A stretch of DNA of 8,682 nt from Bifidobacteriaceae bacterium (GTDB lineage Bacteria; Actinomycetota; Actinomycetes; Actinomycetales; WQXJ01), in the NCBI GenBank assembly GCA_031278675.1, contig JAITJY010000091.1, forward strand, positions 1-8,682, given 5' to 3'. The translations under genes and the position numbers were made by a program. The notes under the pieces are model-generated. The model saw only the letters and a list, made by a program, of their open reading frames with translations. It ran no database searches and had not been told where the DNA came from. Position 1 is the stretch's first letter. Every line of letters starts with the position of its first letter. This document shows, piece after piece, positions 1 through 7,700 of the stretch.

Positions 1-878
1 CTACTACGACGGACGATGCCGCCGGGCAGGTTCTAGCCGTCGCCTGCGCAGCGGGTTTGTCCCCGGCCGCAGTGGAGGGCGCGCTGGTTGCGCTGCGCGG
101 CGTGATTCGTCAGGTGCCGAGTGCAGTCAGTGCGGTCAAGGTGGATGGCCGGCGGGCTTATGCGCGGGTGCGGGCGGGTGAGGCGGTGACGCTGGCGCCA
201 CGGCGGGTGGAGGTGGCGCGGTTCGATGTGCTGGATCGCCGCGTGGCGGGGGATTGGTTGGATCTGGATGTGATTGTCGAGTGTTCGTCTGGGACTTACG
301 TGCGGGCGCTAGCGCGCGATCTGGGTGCGAGTTTGGGTGTGGGCGGGCATGTGACGGCGCTGCGCCGCACGCGGCTTGGCCCTTATGCGGTTGAGGACGC
401 GGTGACGTTGGAGGGGCTGGAGGCGGATTTTGGGGTGTTGTCGCTGGCTGAGGCTGCGGCCGGTCTGTTTGAGGTGCGCCTGGTGGCCCCAGCCGAGGCT
501 GAGCGGCTCGCTCACGGCGGCCGGATCCCCGCCCTGGCGGCTCCGCCTCCCGTCGGCAGTGTGGGTGTCGGCGGCGCGGAGGGTGCCGCCAGTGTGGTCG
601 TGACGGATGGTGGGCCCGGCGGATCGGGGCTGGGCGCTGCCCGTGAGGCGGGCGAGCGGGGCGGCGGGTCAGGGCCCGGTGGGTCGGTGGCGGGCGCTGC
701 CCGTGAGGCGGGCGAGCGGGGCGGCGGGTCAGGGCCCGGCGGCATCGGCGGTGGGGGCGGAATCGGCGGCGGGGGCCAGCCGGTGGCTGCGGTTGGGCCG
801 GATGGGGCGCTGGTTGCGCTGGTGGTGGCGGATGTGAAACACCCGGGGTTGATGCGGCCGGTGGTGGTGTTTGCGTGA
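1..878 (+). CDS. truB: tRNA pseudouridine(55) synthase TruB, 5'-truncated by the window edge
   Basis: TruB isomerises U55 to pseudouridine in the T-loop of elongator tRNAs. The reading frame is open from base 3 (first visible residues TTTDDAAG), so the true start and the catalytic-Asp motif (normally in a GxLDPxATG context) lie upstream of the window. Visible family motifs are SAVKVDGRRAYARVRAGE near 127-180 and the CSSGTYVRALARDLG block near 271-330, followed by LRRTRLGPY. The protein ends in a TruB/PUA-like strand set (GALVALV...RPVVVFA). Between about 520 and 780 there is a glycine-rich low-complexity insertion, part of which is a 60-bp tandem repeat; such an insertion is not a usual part of the family. 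The stop overlaps the truA start (GTGA), so the two genes are probably translationally coupled. In many bacteria truB sits with rbfA/ribF and not truA, so this adjacency is notable. Family assignment is firm; the function of the insertion is unknown. Confidence 0.95.
   Translation, partial: TTTDDAAGQVLAVACAAGLSPAAVEGALVALRGVIRQVPSAVSAVKVDGRRAYARVRAGEAVTLAPRRVEVARFDVLDRRVAGDWLDLDVIVECSSGTYVRALARDLGASLGVGGHVTALRRTRLGPYAVEDAVTLEGLEADFGVLSLAEAAAGLFEVRLVAPAEAERLAHGGRIPALAAPPPVGSVGVGGAEGAASVVVTDGGPGGSGLGAAREAGERGGGSGPGGSVAGAAREAGERGGGSGPGGIGGGGGIGGGGQPVAAVGPDGALVALVVADVKHPGLMRPVVVFA
632..739 (+). repeat. 60-bp tandem repeat inside the truB C-terminal insertion
   Basis: Bases 632-679 and 692-739 are identical (48 bp) at an exact 60-bp period. 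A degenerate third partial copy is visible just upstream (GGGCCCGG at 612-619 matching 672-679). The period is in frame, so it duplicates 20 residues containing GAAREAGERGGGS. The block is followed by GGGGG-type glycine runs at about 740-780. Near-perfect identity, including synonymous positions, suggests a recent duplication. Confidence 0.9.
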
Positions 879-1825
879 GAATCCGGCTGGATGTGGCGTA
901 TGACGGCACGGACTTCCACGGTTGGGCGCGCCAAACTAGCCTGCGGAGCGTCCAGGGCGAGATCGAAGCGGCGCTGGAGCGGATTGTGCGGCGCCCCGTC
1001 GCGCTGACGGTGGCGGGCCGGACCGATGCGGGGGTTCATGCTCGTGGCCAGGTAACGAGCTTCGACCTGTCGGAAGCTGAGCTGGAACGGTTGCTTGGGC
1101 GCGGGGGCGCACCGGGCGCGGGGGGTGGCGCGCCGGGCTGTGATGGCTCCGGGGCCGGCGCGGGCGGCGATGGCGGTGCGGACGGCGGCGAGGTCCCGGC
1201 GGGCGGCGAGGCGCTGGTGGGTGCGGGGGGTGTGCCTCGGGCGGCGCTTGCGGCGCTGGTCAGGCGCCTCAATGCGGTCTTGCCCCAGGACGTACGAGTG
1301 TTTGAAGCAAATAATGCTGGCGAGGCATTTGACGCGCGGTTTTCGGCGCTGTGGCGCGAGTACTGTTACCGGATCGCGGACCAGGAGAACGCGAAGGACC
1401 CGCGGGAACGCGGTTTTACGTGGTGGACGCCGCCGCTGGACGCCGCAGCGATGCGGCAGGCGGGCCAAGCGCTGATCGGAGAACACGATTTCTTACCGTT
1501 TTCTGTCCGACGCCCGTTCGCGTCGACGGTGCGGACGGTCCTAGAGCTGCGCGTCGAGCGGCCCAGCCCGGGCCGGATCGACCTGTGGGTGCGGGCGGAC
1601 GCCTTTTGTCACCACATGGTGCGGTTCATCGTTGGAGCGCTGGCGGCGGTGGGCCGCGGCCAGCGGGAACCGGCCTGGATCACGCAACTTCTGGCAGCAG
1701 GCGTGCGCGACTCGGCGGTTCAGGCGGCGCCGCCGCGCGGCCTGACCCTAGAACGTGTCGCGTACCCGGCAGGTCAGGCGGCCCTAGCCGCCCAAGCCGC
1801 CAAAGCCAGGGTCTACCGCGGCTGA
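875..1825 (+). CDS. truA: tRNA pseudouridine(38-40) synthase TruA
   Basis: TruA converts U38, U39 and U40 of the tRNA anticodon arm to pseudouridine; it is a cytoplasmic homodimer. The start is the GTG overlapping the truB stop, giving MRIRLDVAYDGTDFHGWARQ, the canonical TruA N-terminus. The catalytic aspartate is D51 in GRTDAGVHA. Other motifs are RLNAVLPQDVRV (131-142), FDARFSALWREYCYRI (152-167), GEHDFLPF (202-209), the HHMVR helix (246-250) and the C-terminal APPRGLTLERVAYP (285-298). At 316 residues it is longer than typical (about 250-280) because of a Gly/Ala/Asp-rich stretch at about residues 75-120, in the loop between the GRTDAGVHA strand and the RLNAVLP helix. The core is intact, so an active enzyme is expected. 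The gene runs convergently into the minus-strand gene ending at 1853; I see no strong terminator in the 27-bp gap. Confidence 0.97.
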   Translation: MRIRLDVAYDGTDFHGWARQTSLRSVQGEIEAALERIVRRPVALTVAGRTDAGVHARGQVTSFDLSEAELERLLGRGGAPGAGGGAPGCDGSGAGAGGDGGADGGEVPAGGEALVGAGGVPRAALAALVRRLNAVLPQDVRVFEANNAGEAFDARFSALWREYCYRIADQENAKDPRERGFTWWTPPLDAAAMRQAGQALIGEHDFLPFSVRRPFASTVRTVLELRVERPSPGRIDLWVRADAFCHHMVRFIVGALAAVGRGQREPAWITQLLAAGVRDSAVQAAPPRGLTLERVAYPAGQAALAAQAAKARVYRG

Positions 1826-1852
1826 CACCACCTAAGCCCTGCCGGGCACGGG

Positions 1853-3226
1853 TCACTCGTTGTCGTTGAAAAAGGCCGCAATCTCGGCGTCGATCGCAGC
1901 GTCGGCCTGGGCGCGTTCGGCGCGGTTTAGGAGGAACGCCTCAGGCGTGTCCAAATCCTGCGAGGTCGGCAGCAAATCCGGGTGGGACCAGAGCTGGTCC
2001 CGCTCAAGAGGACCGAGTTCAGCCGTCACGGTTTCCCAGAGCACACCGGCCTGCCGCGCCCGGCGCGGGCGCAACTCCAACCCGACCAGGGTCGCCAAGG
2101 CGTGCTCGGCGGGGCCACCAGAGGCGCGGCGGCGCCGCATCATTTCGCTGAGCGAAGCGACATCCGGCAGATTGCGTTCCAAAGCGTGCTGCGTGACCAC
2201 GGAAACCCACCCTTCAACCAGGGCTAAGGCGGTCTCCAGCCGGTCTAGGGCGGCTTTTTGGGGTTCGGTCAGGGCGGGCGCGAACACGCCGGAAGACATC
2301 GCCTGCCGGATGTTTTCCGGAGTGGGCGGGTCAATGTCGCGGATCGCCGACTCCAACGCGCCTAGATCAATCGCAATCCCGGCGGCATAGGATTCGACTG
2401 CGCCCAGCAACCGGTCCGCCAGCCACGGGACATGAGTAAACAACCGGACATGCGCCGCTTCGCGCGCGGCCAAGAAAAGCTGCACTTCATCCAGCGGCAG
2501 TGCCGTGTCGGCGGCGAATGTTTTAACAGCGGTGGGCAAGAGTGCCTGGGCACCGCGTTCGCCCAGCGGCAAACCGGTGTCGGTGTACCCGAACACCTCA
2601 CGCGACAGCAAGCCGAGCGCCTGGCCCAACTGCATCCCGAACAACCCACTCGACATCCCGCCCAGCGCATTGAACGCGTTCGTGGTCATCTCGCCGACAC
2701 CGGGATGTTCGGCTGCGTGCTGCTCCGCCAGCGTCTCCATGGCCCGCCGCATCGAGATCGCCAGCGGCATGGTCAATTCTTTCCAGCGCGGCTCGGTCGC
2801 ATCAATCCAGCCGGCCGCAGACAACGCATCGACCGGCCCTGAAAGGCCCCCGAGTTCTGTGACCTGATCCAGCCACAACCCGACCAGCGTGAACGACTCG
2901 ACCACCGTCGCCCGCTCGCTCGCCGCGATCGCTGGGTCGGGACCTTTGGCGAGGGAGGCCTGGCGGGCGGCATCGTGCGCCAAATCCCAATCCACCACCT
3001 GGCCGCTCTTCGCGGACCGGGCCAACCGCGCCACCTGGGCGGCGATCGCCCGCAACGCGCCCGGATCGCCCGTCAAGCCGGCCGCGTCGAGCAGGCCCTG
3101 CGCGTCGAAACCCGATTCCTGGAACGCTTCGATCGCCTGGTCTGCCTCCGGCCCGAACAAGGAACGGAGCAGCTCAATGAACTCGGGCGGCAGGCTGCCC
3201 CCTGAGGCGCCGGGCGTTACGGACAT
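1853..3226 (-). CDS. DUF2342 / Zincin_2-type putative zinc-dependent metalloprotease-like protein
   Basis: The product has 457 residues from the preferred ATG at 3226 (MSVTPG). A TTG five codons upstream (3241) is also in frame, but the ATG has AGGGGG four bases ahead of it (3231-3236). The protein is soluble and mostly alpha-helical, with no signal peptide or membrane segment. Features match the actinobacterial DUF2342 (Zincin_2, 'putative hydrolase') family: the N-terminal LPPEFIELLRSLFG, a Gly/Met-rich middle (NALGGMSSGLFGMQLGQALG), FLAAREAAHVRLFTHVPWL as the proposed zinc-site helix, an EGW about 80 residues later, and a C-terminal LWSHPDLLPT. The proposed HExxH reads REAAH here, so the first ligand His is absent; I recall this as common in the family, and it makes peptidase activity uncertain. 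The gene is divergent from the PDZ/Lon-like gene across 48 bp, as in the M. tuberculosis Rv3195/Rv3194c pair (from memory). Family call is good; catalytic function is not established. Confidence 0.85.
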   Translation of the reverse strand: MSVTPGASGGSLPPEFIELLRSLFGPEADQAIEAFQESGFDAQGLLDAAGLTGDPGALRAIAAQVARLARSAKSGQVVDWDLAHDAARQASLAKGPDPAIAASERATVVESFTLVGLWLDQVTELGGLSGPVDALSAAGWIDATEPRWKELTMPLAISMRRAMETLAEQHAAEHPGVGEMTTNAFNALGGMSSGLFGMQLGQALGLLSREVFGYTDTGLPLGERGAQALLPTAVKTFAADTALPLDEVQLFLAAREAAHVRLFTHVPWLADRLLGAVESYAAGIAIDLGALESAIRDIDPPTPENIRQAMSSGVFAPALTEPQKAALDRLETALALVEGWVSVVTQHALERNLPDVASLSEMMRRRRASGGPAEHALATLVGLELRPRRARQAGVLWETVTAELGPLERDQLWSHPDLLPTSQDLDTPEAFLLNRAERAQADAAIDAEIAAFFNDNE

Positions 3227-3274
3227 GGTTCCCCCTGACAATTGGTTGGTTCAACCGTAGCAAGATGAGGGACA
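3227..3274. promoter_or_regulatory. Divergent intergenic region with a short inverted repeat
   Basis: This 48-bp spacer separates two divergent start codons and must hold, or overlap, both promoters unless they lie inside the genes. It contains an inverted repeat GGTTG-GTT-CAACC (3244-3256), which could be an operator half-site pair. Ribosome binding sequences are AGGGGG on the minus strand (3236-3231) and GAGGG on the plus strand (3267-3271). I could not identify a convincing -35/-10 pair on either strand. Confidence 0.4.
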
Positions 3275-4558
3275 ATGGCGGTCGTGACCATGCAACCCAG
3301 CGACGAGACAACCAAGGGGGCCAGCCAGGCCGGCCAGCTTAGTCAAGTTAGTCAGACGAACCGGGCGAACCGGGCGAACCGGACGAACCAGGCTAACCAG
3401 GCTAACCAGGCGAACCAGGCTAACCAGGCGAACCAGGCTAACCAGGCGAACCAGGCGAACCAGGCGAACCAGGCGAACCAGGCTAACCAGGGACCCGGCA
3501 AACTAGCCCGGCTGCGGGAGCATTTGAGTCCTCGGACGGTAACTTTGCTGGTTAGCAGCTTGGCTACGCTGGCCTGCGGTGCGGTCCTGTTCACGCTGCC
3601 GGTGCCCTACGTCCTGGAGACGCCCGGGCCGACGGCTGACACGCTCGGCGAACGCGATGGCCAGGAACTGATCCAGATTGACCAGGCGCCGAGCCATCCG
3701 GTGACCGGTCAGTTGCTGCTCACCACGGTGGGTGCGTACGGGGCCGACCCGGGTTCGCTGTCGGTGATTCAGCTGGTCAAGGGCTATTTTGATCCTGACG
3801 ATGCCCTCTTGCCCTACGACGTCCTCTACCCCCGCGATTCCACCGCTGAGGAGCGCGAGCAGTTGTCGGCACAGCAGATGGAATCTTCCCAGTCGACTGC
3901 CACGGCAGCCGCCTTCCACTACCTGGGTTTGGCGGTCGATGTCCTGGTAGACGACCCGCAGACGGATTCCGCGAAGGCCGCCCTCCAGACGGGAGACCGG
4001 TTGGTGAGCGTCGCCGGGACCCCGATTTCGGATTATGCGGACCTCAAGGCGGTCCTCGCCGCGACCGAGCCCGGCGCCCCCGTTGACGTGGTGGTGGAAC
4101 GCGCCGGGCGTCAGGTGGCCGTGTCGGTCACGACCGTTCGCCCGGATTCCGGCGGCGGCGCCCTCCTCGGGGTGACCGTGGCCTTCGATTTCCCGGTTGA
4201 GGTCAAGTTCGGCGTCGCGGATATCGGCGGCCCGTCCGCCGGTTCGATGTTCGCGCTCGGGATTATCGACAAATTGGGCGATGTCGACCTCGCCGCTGGT
4301 CACGTGATCGCCGGGACCGGGACGGTCGATCCGGCGGGCGTGATCGGCGCGATCGGCGGGATTGAGCAGAAGATGATTGCCGCGAAGCGCGACGGCGCCG
4401 AGGTTTTCCTGGCCCCCGAGGCCAATTGCGCCGAGGTGGTGGGTCACGAGCCGCCCGGCTTGCAGGTCATCAAGGTTGCCTCATTGGACGATGCCGTCGC
4501 CGCACTTGCCGACGTGGCCGCCGGTAGCGCTGGGGACGCCCCGGCCTGTTCGCCCTAA
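3275..4558 (+). CDS. YlbL-like membrane-anchored PDZ / Lon-type (S16) serine protease
   Basis: The product has 427 residues. Order: a cytoplasmic N-terminal extension built of three-residue repeats (residues 17-73, mostly NQA); one membrane segment at about 89-109 followed by LPVPYVLETPGPTADTLG, a hallmark of the YlbL family; an extracytoplasmic region with a PDZ domain (about 215-290, LQTGDRLVSVAGTPI); and a Lon-type S16 protease domain. The Ser-Lys dyad is visible as S321 in GGPSAGS and K366 in GGIEQKM, 45 residues apart, similar to the spacing in Lon. The catalytic domain is predicted to face outside the membrane. The start is the ATG at 3275 with GAGGG only three bases away; the GTG at 3284 is a possible alternative. 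The protein is probably co-expressed with the downstream UPF0182 gene. In Bacillus YlbL homologues have been linked to protein quality control/DNA-damage recovery; the actinobacterial role is not known to me. Confidence 0.92.
   Translation: MAVVTMQPSDETTKGASQAGQLSQVSQTNRANRANRTNQANQANQANQANQANQANQANQANQANQANQANQGPGKLARLREHLSPRTVTLLVSSLATLACGAVLFTLPVPYVLETPGPTADTLGERDGQELIQIDQAPSHPVTGQLLLTTVGAYGADPGSLSVIQLVKGYFDPDDALLPYDVLYPRDSTAEEREQLSAQQMESSQSTATAAAFHYLGLAVDVLVDDPQTDSAKAALQTGDRLVSVAGTPISDYADLKAVLAATEPGAPVDVVVERAGRQVAVSVTTVRPDSGGGALLGVTVAFDFPVEVKFGVADIGGPSAGSMFALGIIDKLGDVDLAAGHVIAGTGTVDPAGVIGAIGGIEQKMIAAKRDGAEVFLAPEANCAEVVGHEPPGLQVIKVASLDDAVAALADVAAGSAGDAPACSP
3323..3493 (+). repeat. 9-bp in-frame tandem repeat (SQx/NRx/NQA array)
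   Basis: There are nineteen consecutive 9-bp units. The first four are degenerate (SQA, GQL, SQV, SQT), then three NR units (AAC CGG GCG/ACG), then twelve NQ units of the form AAC CAG GC(G/T), the last ending in GGA. The final 15 units (3359-3493) are almost perfect. The unit length is a multiple of three, so slippage would change protein length without a frameshift. The gradient from degenerate (5') to perfect (3') suggests ongoing expansion at the 3' side. Confidence 0.95.
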
Positions 4559-4646
4559 TGCGGGCGGGCGCCGGGATGCCGGGCTGACCGGTGCGGGCGA
4601 GGGGGCTTGGGCGGCATCGGGCGGCGTCAAGCGGTCCACGGAAAGC

Positions 4647-4679
4647 GCTGGCAAGCGTGCCGCGGCACCATTTGCCAGC
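4647..4679 (+). promoter_or_regulatory. Nested hairpin upstream of the UPF0182 gene
   Basis: An 8-bp perfect stem GCTGGCAA (4647-4654) / TTGCCAGC (4672-4679) encloses a second stem GTGC (4657-4660) / GCAC (4665-4668) with loop CGCG; a GC/CAT internal loop separates them. No T-tract follows, so it is not a standard intrinsic terminator. It ends 9 bases before the GAGG of the next gene, a position suited to mRNA processing, attenuation or translational control. The rest of the 4559-4700 gap is GC-rich and holds no gene that I can see. Confidence 0.5.
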
Positions 4680-4688
4680 TAGATGTGT

Positions 4689-4692
4689 GAGG
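4689..4692 (+). promoter_or_regulatory. Ribosome binding site deciding the UPF0182 start
   Basis: GAGG lies 8 bases ahead of the GTG at 4701, whereas the in-frame ATG at 4683 has no Shine-Dalgarno-like sequence before it (it follows the hairpin directly). This favours the GTG start. Confidence 0.6.
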
Positions 4693-4700
4693 ATTGGGGG

Positions 4701-7700
4701 GTGTTTTCGATCAATTTCCCGCCCAGACCGCCAAGGCAACCTTCAAACCCGACACCACGGCAGCCGCGGGGCAAGCCGCTGAGGCGGTCACCGGTCGCTT
4801 GGACGGTCGGCATCCTGGCGGTTTTGGCACTGGCGCTGTACGCGGCATCGCAAATCTGGACTGAGGTTTTGTGGTTCAAGCAAATCAACTTCCTCCAGGT
4901 GTTCACCACGCAATGGATCGCGCGGATCGCCTTGTTCCTGGCCGGGTTCTTGGTGATGGGAATCGTGGTGTGGGCGGCCGTCACCTGGGCGTACCGGAGC
5001 CGGCCGGTCTATGCGCCGACCACGGATTCGGAGCAGGTGGTGGGCCGCTACCGCGACCAGTTCGAGCCGATCCGGCGTTATGCGTTGATCGGTATCCCGG
5101 CTGCGCTGGGCCTGTTCGCGGCGGGCAACGCGGCGGGCAGGTGGGAAACAGTGCTGCTGGCGCTGAATTCGGAACCATTTGGGGAGGTTGATCCACGGTT
5201 CGGCCTGGATATCGGGTTCTATGTGTTCCAGCTTCCGGCGATCCGGTTCGGGGTTTCCTTCCTGATGGGAGTGGTGCTAATCTCGCTGATCGCGGCAATG
5301 GTGATACAATATCTGTACGGCGGTATCAGCCTGGTGGGTGGGACTAAGCCCCGGTTGAGCAAACCAGCGCGGATACAACTCGGGATCGGTGCGGCGGTGT
5401 TCTCGTTGCTGATCGGTGTGCAGTATTTCCTGGACCGCTATTCCATGTTGTCGCAGGTCAATGCTGATGGCTCGGACGGTGCGGGTTATACTGCGATCCA
5501 CGCCAACATCCCGGCGAAGCTGATCCTGGCGTGCATCGCGGTGTTTGTTGCAGCGTTGTTTGCCGTGGCGGCCTGGCGCGGCGATTGGAAACTGCCCGCC
5601 ACAGGCCTCGGCTTGATGGTGCTATCGGCGGTGGTGGTGGGCTGGGCGTACCCGGCTCTGATCCAGAACTTCTCTGTCAAACCGAACGAACTGGACAAGG
5701 AGCGGCAATACATCCAGTGGAACATTGAGGCGACCCGGTACGCCTTCGGGATAGATGATGTCGAGGTGAGCGCTTACAACGCGGAGACCGGCGTGGACCC
5801 GGCCGCGATCAGGGCGGATGCTGATTCGACCGCCCAGATCCGGCTGCTGGACCCGACCGTGGTGAGCCCAACTTTCCGGCAAAGGGAGCAGAACAAGCAG
5901 TATTACGACTTCCCGCAGGTGTTGTCCGTCGACCGCTATGAGATTGAAGGCGAGAAGCAGGACACGGTGATCGCGGTGCGTGATCTGAAGGTTTCTGGGA
6001 TCGACAACCCGCAATGGGTTAATCTGCACACCGTTTACACTCACGGCTATGGGGTTGCTGCGGCATACGGTAACACCACGGATGATTCGGGTTGGCCGGA
6101 GTTCTTCGAGGGCGGTATTCCGGCTGCGGGCGCGCTGGAGGTCGAAGAACCGCGGGTCTACTTCGGCACCACGTCACCCACCTATTCGATAGTGGGTGGC
6201 GGTCAGGACGCGAAGCCCGTGGAGTTGGACTACCCGTCGGATGCTACCGAGGCCGGTGGGGAGGTCTACAACACTTATGCGGGCAACGGCGGCCCGAACG
6301 TCGGTTCGCTGCTGAACAAGGTGCTTTACGCGATCCGGTTCGGGTCAACTAACATCTTGTTTTCTTCCAACGTCCGGCCGGAGTCGCAGATCCTGTATGA
6401 CCGTGACCCGTTTGTGCGTGTCCAGAAGGTGGCGCCTTACCTGACGCTGGATGAGCGGGTTTACCCAGCGGTGGTTGATGGGCGGATTGTCTGGATTGTT
6501 GACGGCTACACCACCACGGACTCCTACCCGTATTCGGAGCATCAGTCGCTTAGCTCGGCGGCTCTTGATTCGATCAGTACTTTGAACAACGTGGCAGGTA
6601 TCAATTCGGTTGCGGCCCAGACGGTCAATTACCTGCGGAACTCGGTGAAGGCGGTGGTCGATGCCTATGACGGCACGGTCACGCTTTATGCCTGGGACGT
6701 TGATGACCCGGTGCTGAAGGCCTGGACTTCGATCTATTCGACTTCTTTGGAGCCGATCGCGGATATTTCCGGCGATCTGATGAGCCATTTGCGGTATCCG
6801 GAAACGCTGTTCAAGGTGCAGCGCACCATGCTGGCACGCTACCACGTGACGAATGCTGGCTCATTCTTCGGTGGACAGGATTTCTGGAAGACTCCGAATG
6901 ATCCGACCAAAGAGGCGAGCATCCAGCAGCCGCCGTACTATTTGACGCTCAAGATGCCGACCCAGGAAGAGGCGGTGTTCTCACTTAGTTCGACCTATAT
7001 TCCGGCCGGTTCCACCTCCGGTGGCGCGAATATCTTGAAGGGTTTTTTGGCGGTCGATTCCGAGACTGGGAGCACAGCCGGTGAAGTCGCCGCCGACTAC
7101 GGCAAGATGCGGCTCCTGCAATTGCCGCAGGGCACATCTATCGCCGGGCCTGGCCAAATCCAGACCACGTTCGAGACGAATGACAAGGTCAAGAACCAGA
7201 TTCGTTTGCTCCAGGACGCGGGCACGGAGGTGGTTCGCGGTAACCTCTTGACGTTGCCCGTCGGAGGGGGTCTGCTCTATGTGCAGCCGCTGTATGTACA
7301 GGCCACTTCGGGCACAGCGTTGCCCGCCTTGCGGAAGGTGGTGGTCGGGTTCGGGGATGACCGGGTCGGCATAGCGGACACGCTGGCCGCCGCGTTGAAC
7401 GATGTCGAAGAGCCGGCTCCAACCGTCCCGGAGGACACGACCGGTGGCGATGAGTCTTCGGGCGCGGAGCCGCCCGCTTCGCCCAGTCCGTCCCCCAGCG
7501 CCTCGGCGAGTCCGTCCCCCAGCGAATCGGCTGGTGGCGGCGGTGCCATCAGCCTGGACCAGGCGATCGACGATGCGCTCAAGGCCATGGACGCAGCAGA
7601 TGCCGCCATGAAGGCCGGTGACTGGGACGCTTGGGCGCAGGCCCAAAAGGACCTCCAGGCGGCCCGTCAGGCCCTGGAAGCAGCGCGCAACTCCGGCGCC

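Noticed and set aside
136..909. Long open frame on the minus strand opposite truB (Pro/Arg/His-rich)
   Set aside because: It is antisense to well-supported truB; the composition (poly-Pro/Arg) is typical of GC-rich shadow frames.
512..1486. 324-codon minus-strand open frame opposite truB/truA
   Set aside because: It spans two real genes on the other strand, is rich in Pro, Arg and Ala, and shows no recognisable motif.
1826..1852. Possible terminator between convergent truA and the DUF2342 gene
   Set aside because: Only 4-bp pairings (GCCC/GGGC) are available, with no T-tract on either strand.
3227..3241. TTG at 3241 as the DUF2342 start
   Set aside because: The ATG five codons later has a purine-rich RBS directly before it, which the TTG start would place inside the gene.
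3323..3493. Repeat array considered as a CRISPR
   Set aside because: Units are 9 bp, contiguous without spacers, and in frame inside a gene.
3352..3594. Minus-strand frame with a striking WFAWLA repeat that could look like a membrane peptide
   Set aside because: It is only the reverse complement of the NQA coding repeat; the sense strand has a clear gene with catalytic motifs.
3503..4447. 314-codon minus-strand open frame opposite the PDZ/Lon gene
   Set aside because: The composition is His/Arg/Gly-rich with no motifs, whereas the plus strand carries the S16 dyad and PDZ features.
4683..4700. ATG at 4683 as the UPF0182 start
   Set aside because: No Shine-Dalgarno precedes it; GTG 4701 has GAGG at ideal spacing and gives a more family-like N-terminus. 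The difference is six residues and not decisive.
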